Positions 26,201 to 35,200 of a DNA stretch of 64,000 bases are shown piece after piece. Position 1 is the stretch's first letter. Every line of letters begins with the position of its first letter. Source of the DNA: Atriophallophorus winterbourni (taxonomy: Eukaryota; Platyhelminthes; Trematoda; Plagiorchiida; Microphallidae); assembly GCA_013407085.1 (NCBI GenBank), contig JACCGJ010019086.1, forward strand, positions 1 to 64,000, read 5' to 3'. The notes beneath the pieces were generated by a model, which saw nothing but the letters and a program-made list of their open reading frames with translations, was not told the origin of the DNA and did no database searches. The translations under genes were made by a program, and so were the position numbers.

Positions 26201-29200
26201 AGCGGTGGATTCCCAATCCCTTATTGATCGGCAGCAGCAGGTTCTCCGGCCCTTACTCAGGCAGTTCTCTGCAGATGAAGTCTTCAAGCTGGACGAGACT
26301 GATGCAAGCGTGTGATCGGCTAGACAACGAGATGAACGAGATCCGACGAAAGAAGATGCGTCAGCCGACGATTTCTAAGAGCTTTGGACTGATCGATTAA
26401 GCAAATAAATGATGGACTTGAGAAAACAAAGCCGTTTTTACAAAACCTCGTTACTATGCCACTCTCGCTACTATGCCGCTCTTGCTCGGTCCCAACGGGT
26501 GACATAGTACTGCGATTTGAGTGTATCTCCATCGCCACGCAGTCGTTTTCGTGCGCTCATTAATTTGTCATATCATGACCAGATTCCAGTTTTATTAAGG
26601 CTCACGGAATTGAATCTTCTCTGTTTTCCAACTTGTCACACAGACGGTAATTCAGCTAGCCCACCTGTTTAGTACACTGCTTAACACGAGAATATTGCCT
26701 AGAATTCTTTTCCCGCTTGTTATTTCTGTTGAATCCTAAACCTCAACCTGATCATAGTGACTTGGGCAGTCGTGTCATGATTGCATATTGGAGCCAGAGT
26801 TCCAATGTTGGTGTTCGCATCCAGTTCATCAACCCTTTTGTTTCATCTTTTTTGTTTTTGCCGTGAATGCACTACCGGCATTAATGCTTGATTTGGTATT
26901 CTATTGTCATCGACCAAACGATTTCTCGCATTATCTCCTCCTTCGGGTCATGTCACATCGCAATTCTGTTTTGGTTCAGTGTGCGTGAGGGGGAGGATGT
27001 TCGACCGGGCAAAATATCCGCTCGTCCTCCAAAGGAATGGACCGAGGAAGAAGTGTCTCGACTACGAACAATATTCAATGCTCACTTTGGTTCTGAAGGT
27101 AAGTGGGCAAAAATGGTCTTTTTTTGGTGTTTTCACTGAAACAATTGAGGTTCCTATCGGCAAACATTTTGGGTGAATTGTGGAGAATTTTTCGTCTCGA
27201 GTGGCAGCGTAATGATGGATAAGAGCGACCAAGTGCACACCTCGTCGTTTGCCTTGAAGGACATACGTTCTTTCGAATGTTTCCACGGTAACTTTCCCGT
27301 CCAATCATCTCAGGTGGCGTACACGGTAATTTGGTCGGGTTTCAGAGCCGTCAATGGCTTCGTTTGTGGTGTACACAAGTGGGGTGTTAAGCGATCTCCA
27401 TCTAAGGAACAGTCTCTCGTTAATTTGGCAATCTTTGGGTGCAGGTATTTCGCCTAAGTTCTATCTTCATTTACCAAGGAGAAGATAGCACCACGTTAGT
27501 TGATTATTACAACTACATTAATAGAAATAGAAATAGAAATGGTTCTGAGAATCCAAACTGTTTCAGCATACAGCTCACCACCGGTGGCCAATCAATTTAG
27601 CACGGTGTTAGCCGCACAGCACAGAAGTACGATTGCACATCCGTGCGAATTTCTATTTTCCCCCTCATATCTGGCTAGGCCTGGGCAACCTGACAGTATC
27701 CTAGCCCACGTGCAGTCTCTGACTGTACGGCACTTTGCCTGGATCAGGACTGTGCTTTCATACATACATACATATAACTACATTAATATCAAGTTGAATT
27801 TTCGGTGTCATGTATCAAAGGTTTCGACTGAATATTAATAATGTTTTAAAGTTTCGATAAACGCATCTTTTTCACCATATCATTCAGTTATATTTACTTA
27901 CTACGATCTGATCAACCTTTCGTTGTTGCCGATCTTAGGCTCATATACACGAGGCAATTTTGCAGATGAATATCTAGAAACCGTTTTCGAAAGGGGTATG
28001 TATGATTGTACTTCTGTCAAACCGCGAAACTTACTGCTTTTTGATTTCCGTACAACAATTTCGGCTACCATTTCTGCTTTGAGAATTGCACGACTAGCAT
28101 TATCTTGAAGCATGTCGATTCAACAAGCTGAAAACAAGCGAAGTTCCTAGTTCGTGAAGGTCATTTAACATCGAAGGTAGTTCTACGAGCTGATTGAGCC
28201 TACGCCTTGCAATCACATTCAATATTTAGTAATATGATGTGTTTTCGGGTGTGGCATGCTTGTATGGCATTTGGAGCATCGATTCTTGCTACAATGCTGA
28301 TGCTGATGATGGATTAACCGGTTTCATTGATGTATCAAATTGGTCGGTCGTTGACGAGATCCTTTCCGGTTGTGACTCAATCGCAAAATCCAACCGAACG
28401 CCTTACACGGCACCCAGCAACGGGCCATCTACCTGCTCGTAATTTGACTGCTTTGGCGTTATCATCAATTAGGAGCAGTTTATGGGTCAAGGAGAATGAC
28501 CTTTGCATGCATGCATAGATGACCTCAGGCAGTTCGTCACATGGCTTGCTTTGCTTTTGTGCGACTATCTCCTCCTATAGGATGAATCGGCTTCAATGAA
28601 GAATCTTGAGAATTTGGGTACAAAGTTGCGTCCTAAGTACCAATCGGCTGGCTGGCATTAAGTTATCTGCCGCCAAAGGTTAACCCCAATATTTGAACGC
28701 CCCAACTTCTTGATCATATTATGACTTCAGTGCTATCGTCTGAAATCTGCATTCGATGGACAACATCCTGGAAATAGGTAAGGTTCAGGATTAACCCCTG
28801 TCCTCTCCATTGTTTAACGCATTACCTGAACGATCAACTCTCGACTTTACCTTGTCTTTAGATTGACCATTCACCAGTATACCTGAACCAAGGCATTTGA
28901 GACTGGGCTTAGTCGACTGAAATACTCTGAACACGCAACGATTGAATATATGTGACAAAGCGACAAAGTTTATAATCGCCTACACAGTTTCGACCTTTTC
29001 ACCAAACACGGCGACGCCATTTATGAAATCGCTTTGCGAGCTCCTGAGATCCATCGAAATTTGCCCTCTTTGTTTGCTTGTTCCATTATCCACTCAACAG
29101 CTCAGCTGAACAGAACTGTTAATATGTGACAAAGTTGCCACATCCATGTGCGCAACTTGAATTCACCGGACGTGAATCCCTATTGCGCTGAGACTGGACC

Positions 29201-32200
29201 TTAACGTGGTGCGATGGTTTGTGTACCTTCATGACCCATTGAGCTATACTGGGTGGTGCCTTTTGGTGCCAGTAAGCTACTCATACCACGAAGGTCGATG
29301 GATAGAGGTCAGACAAACTCAGTCTCAAGCCACTGCCTTGTGGTTCAGGCTTTTTAGCCAAAGGCTCCGGGTGGGGTCCCCTAAGCTAACCCCCTACTTC
29401 GGCCTGGGCAACCGGGTAGTATCACGCCCACAAGCAACTTGGCACTTTGTCTGGCTCCAGACTTGTGCTTCATGATGATGATGATGATGATTGCGGTTGG
29501 ATAGTTGAATCGTTTTGGTTAATTTGGTAATTTTTCAGACGACCCCACCCGCAGAAACCGTCTCACAAGCAACCGTTGGGTAAGATTCGACGATAGCACA
29601 AAAATCGATATAGCGTACTAAGCTGTGTTGCTTGCTCCGCTCATGGTGTTGGCGCATCTCGCGTATGGTGAATATGTGATATAGACATCCCGTCCTGGGT
29701 CAAATCTTACCATTTTTCATCTGCGAATTTCAACGGAGAACCGATGTGGCGCTATCAATAAAAAATTTGCTTCACTTGGTTTAAGATGTTCACGATTCCA
29801 CGATGCTGGAATGTGACCGAAGGATGAACAATGTTTAATTATGCAACCAATATTACACTAATATTGGTACAAACCCCAGTTTGCACGCAAATCTTGATAT
29901 TGTTACCCTCGTGGAACCCCAATACTGTTTAATGCAGTATCCTCACTTTTCTCGCGTTGTTCAACATTTTAGATCTCTTGTCAAATATCATGCTCGATTT
30001 AACGACGGAACGCGAACTAGCTTTGGAACACAATCCGGTCGCTTCCGAGGTTTCGGATCCGATCGACATTCCACCCGTGAGGTCCCGCCGAGCCGTAGCG
30101 TCCAAGTTGATCGAATTAGGTCTCGTCAGTGACCCCGCTTCTCTCCGTCGTCCCAAGAAACGGCGCAAGACGCATACCGTTGACGACAATGGCACGGACC
30201 TCGATGGTATCATCAAAACCAGCGCCAAGTCCAGACGACGAAAACGAAAGAACCAAGATTCAAGTTCAGAAGACGAGCTTCGTTTCGATCCTGCGGAACA
30301 AGATGCTGGGATAGAAAGTGATGTCAGTTCGCAGGATGAAAATCGCCTTCTTCGGCGCAAATCGACGGCCAAATCTGTAGGTTGGACGCAAAAATGGTAT
30401 CCAACATTTTGTCTATTTGTTTGTTTAATTTAAATTTTATTTCTTTTCAGAAATATTCGGCCAAGGGGCATCCTGTGGTGACCTTTTCTGAGAGTGATTC
30501 GGATAAGAGCATGGAACACCCCCTTGATAGCTTCCACAAGTGAGCATGGAGATAATTTCGTTTTTCACCGTCGTTGGAAGGGTACAAGTTACTTCAATTT
30601 GTTATCGACACGCAGCCCCGTACACAAGATGTATGCCACCCCTTTTTAGTCCACCGACATTTGGATTCGTTGACATTTCTATATCCAGGTTCGGTTGAAC
30701 TCTTGATTTTAACCACTTATCATCTACGATTCTACGGGCCCCTAACATCGTGCTAAATTGATTGGCCAACGGTAAGAGTTGCATGCTAAAACACGCTGGA
30801 GTCTCACTACCATTGCTATTTTCCTTCGTCTATCTGTCTAGGCCCGGACAAGCTGATAGTATCTTAGCCCACGTGCAGTCTATGAATGTGCGGCACTTTG
30901 CCTGGATCAGGAGTGGGCTTTCATACAAACATACATACACATGCATACGTGCACATACGGTTCCCTCCACCTCGATTTATATGAAACAACTAAAGACAAT
31001 TACGCATCTTACTGCCTCTACGGTAGAAGGATAAACGGTCCGAAAACAGTGGTCGTGCATAAGTGCAGCGGATGCAATCACTCCAAAACTAACCACTTCC
31101 AATGTTTCGGTATACCGCCGCTTTCTATCAAATCGTTAATACTAGTTTGCTTGAGTACCTGGGCAACCTTATCACTTCCAGTTTACAGTCAGTATCATCT
31201 TGGATGGTTTGTTTCCGTCAACGAAGACGGTCGTACTGCTTTGTTTGTGAAACAGTTGAGAATTGATTTCGATTTGCGTGGTACACATCAACATGACCCA
31301 CTTGCTTGCTTCCAGTGACGGTGGCTGCGTTAAAACATTAACGCAGCTGCACGCATATTCCTGATTCTCCATCAGATCCAATTGTAAAGTCAGTGTCGAC
31401 TGTGGCTGGTATGAAAACCTAGAAGCTTTCCCAGTGATCGAAACCATTTGTTCCGTGCCGCTTCATGCTACCGTAGCTAAGCGCAGGTTCGTTATGTGGA
31501 CTCTAGTTACCCCGTAACCCGAAAAAAACCCAAGAGTCAATCCTGTCAGCCATTTACCGGGTTTCGTTCCCACTTTCAGTTTTAACTGCATAAATTTGTT
31601 TGCATGAAAAAGAAACGATCACCATGTCTGAATGGGATGTGAACGAATGTGTGATCCTTCGGTGTTTCCAAATTGTACCGGTTGCATTGTGATGAATTGA
31701 TTTGCCACAGGCTACATGCGAAGAAGTGTTGTAGTCTTATTGTCGTAACTCAAGGACGAAATCAATGGGCTGCGGAGATGAGAAACTAAAAATCCCCAAA
31801 AGAACTAAACAATCTCTGAATCTTTGACTAGATACACAGCACATTTACCCGAGCAGCACTCTTGTGTGTATACGAAGAAACAAGTTACCATGTACAAAAC
31901 TTTTTGCGAATGGGGAAACTCACGGTTTATCGTGACCGAGTTTTATACAGATTGTCGATGGTGTCGGGCGAAGTTGACAATATCTTATGATGACTGCGGC
32001 AATTTGTCTGGGTTCTGTGGGTATGTATGCATGAAAGCACAAACCTGATGCGGGCCTAGTGCGGCACAGTCATAGACTGCAGGTGGGCTAACATACTGTT
32101 AGGTTACCCAGGCCTAGACAGATGTAAGAAAATAAAAATGGAAATAGGGTTGTGTGGGTAGTATATCTCTGTTGGTTCTTTCTGCTTGATCAAATAAATT

Positions 32201-35200
32201 TCTCAATCTTGCTGTTCCATTTGAATTGCTGAAAATTCGTGTACACGAATTCATTCTTTCTTCTTCTTCTTATTATTATTATTGTCCCACCCTATTTTGC
32301 ATCATGTTCTTGTTTGATATTTGATTGTTATGGACAGTTTCTCATAGTGTCTGAACATTCGCGCTTGAGTGGTAATGCGAGTTCGGGTGATGTGAGCAAC
32401 GAAATACACTAAGCTTTCATCCGTTTCCTCGGCTAGATGCACGAAATTACCTGGTTACGTTATGTAATGCGATGTTTACTTACCACGTAATTCAAATTCA
32501 GGTTCCTCATGTGTCTTGCTTGGAATTACATACCAAAAACGTGTCTTTCTTCGATAGCAGCATTTATGTGCTGTGCGGCTAACATCGTGCTAAATTGATT
32601 GAGCTGCATGCTGAAACCATTTCTATTTCTCTTTCCCCTCTCATATCTGTCTAGACCTAGGCAACCTGACAGTATCTTAGCCCACGTGCAATCCCTGACT
32701 GTGCGGCACTTTGCCTGGATCAGGCTTGTGCTTTCATCATCATCATCATGTACCTGCGAAGAAAAGTCAGTGGCACGCTTTTGCTTATTTACCGAGGTCT
32801 TTTCATCATTCTGAAAATCTTGCCACCACCAGCCTAGAATCGCTTTCCATATTGCTTCAAGTGACAACAATTTTTTTTACAAATTCCCAACAATCGATGT
32901 CATGCAAAATCGGTCAGAAATCAGTTCCTGAAAAATATTCATTTCACTTGTTGCCATGTTTTTTTCTAACTGCTGCTCTTCGCTCGCTTCAGTTCGGCCA
33001 TCCGATCTGCGGAAACCGAAGGTGAAGCGTCGGTGGGGCGTGAAGAAAACACTCATTCCAATCAAAATCCAGTTGCATTGCGGCACGATTCAAAGTAAGC
33101 CAGACCTGGGACGGTTTCTCGTATGTCGATTTGTTGCTCGGCGTTTTCAACATTTAGTTTTGATAGTTTAACGGTTTATTTTGTCTCGTGTTTCCTTGAT
33201 CACATTCTCGATTAAGGTTCCATTATAATCCTCTCACATGGTGAAAGTGTTTATACCTTTAACCCTTTGTCTACTGACGGTAACTTTATTTACCACCTCA
33301 AACAACAGTCGATTGCTCCGTATCTCCCGTCGGTACCTTCAGTCACCATCGGAGTGCACCTGTCAGGCGGCGTCTGGCATATGATCCATGAACATCAATC
33401 ATGTGTTTTATTTATGCCATAATTAAGCAGAATAACACGAAAATATCATAAAATACGTAAATCAATTACCGTAGACAAAGGGTTAACGACATGTCTTCAA
33501 GTGTTATGCCACCTTAGACCCCAGTCGCTTTTATGTTTGTGCATCATCGTGTGGAATCACAAACAGGAAGTTGGAATAAGTGCCACATTATCACACGCTT
33601 GTGCAGGCTGGCTTTTCTTCTCTTGTGCGACTATCTCCTGGAGGATAATTGGACTTCAATGAAGGGTCTTGGGAATTTGGGTACAAAGCGGCGTCTCCAG
33701 CACCACTCGGTGTTTGTTCGAGTCAGTTTCACTAGCGTTTGTACAACCAAGTGTGACCTGCAAGGCAGCAGGGTGTAGCCAGAAAGAGGTGTGTGCACCA
33801 ACTAACCGTCTACGAGACTCTGCTCCAGATTTTTCCTCGGGGTTTTCTCCCGAAACCTTTCCCGCGATCGGGTATTCCGCTGGGCAGCGGAGGTTTCAAA
33901 TCGGGGTTTTCCTTCCCTTAGATGAAATGCCTTCCCAGCCTAACGAGCTCCATCTGCCCGTAGCAAACAGGTTTTTAGGCGCCAGTCACTCGCCCTCGCC
34001 CCTTCTTCTGTTGGTACAAGCAGTTCCGCCGGGCTCAGGGAGCCACTCGTGCAGGCCAGAAGCTGGCCTGCCTATCATTAATCGGAACTTTGAAATATTT
34101 TCGAACAAAGCCATGTGTTTCTTCTACTTCCTCTAAAACGTGTCTTCATCGTTTTGCAATATATATTGGTTTCCCATACCATACGCAGTGACAGCATTCT
34201 TTGCCGAGTATTGTCAGACACGTTTTCGTCGATGGTCACTTTCAGGGAAGGTGAAACTGGGAAATCGGATGGGATAGCAATCACAACATGACCGGGTGTA
34301 TAGATTAACAGCGTCTAAACATCCGAGTTTTTATTAAGGACAATCTTATGCTGTTTGATCTGGCATATGTTCGTCGAGCTCTGACGTGAACGTTGTCCTA
34401 GATTCCGTTGAGTTTGTTTCCCTTAGGAGTTCCCCGTCAAGCATATTGCAACATTGAAAAATAAATGCGGCTATCCACCCCAGAATGTGAAGTTGGCACA
34501 GACTTTGTTTGCTTGCCTGTTTCATTTGGATCTTAAGGCTTCGATAGACGGTGGTTTTCCTTTTACCATCTTTGAAATGTCACCCTGTGGTCACTGCTGG
34601 AACACTTGAGAATAATAAGAAGCGAAAGCTTTGTGGTAACGTTTCTAGAATGTTTTCATCGAAATTGAAGCTTAGCCGTGTAATGATTCTCACACGCTGT
34701 TTGATCAACGCTAATCTGAAAAAGTGCCGGAAATATAGCAGTTAGATTTTTTCTAAAAAAAATGTAATCATAAAAACTAAATTTAAGTTGAATAATCAGT
34801 TTAGGCTCAACGCCAAGACATTGTAGTTGAAATGCTAAGAGTGTATAACAGGTATAGCAGCAAAATGATAGATCCGAGTAAGGCTGTCGCATAATGTAAC
34901 CCCGTAATACTTGCCAAGGTTCCTGCACTTTAGTCTGAATGGCGGTAAATTAATGTAGAAAGCTTCGTGTCGGTCCTCACTCAGATTGGTGAATACAATT
35001 TCCACAGTTTCGGGTTTAGGAGACAGGTGTCTCTCTTCCGATTAGTTTTTAATTTCGTCTGAAGCTGCAGAGAGCGCATTAGCAGAGCCGTTTTTGTGTA
35101 TGACCTCCTCAATAACTATACGGGCAACTCAAGGGTAGCTGTGGGACCACAGCCATGTGAAGTTTCTTGTTCATGTTGTGAGTGGTCGTAAACCGGAATA

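Noticed and set aside
25415..26496. Satellite-like direct repeat containing TTACTATGCCACTCTCGCTA
   Set aside because: The two blocks are the subterminal parts of one Tigger-like element and not a satellite.
29929..30372. Long minus-strand open frame over TIMELESS exon 18
   Set aside because: It is antisense to a conserved exon and mirrors its arginine/serine codons; no family match.
33533..34136. Open frames over the RTE leader copy
   Set aside because: The same DNA at 3.0-3.4 kb is a non-coding leader; the frames are not conserved between the two copies.
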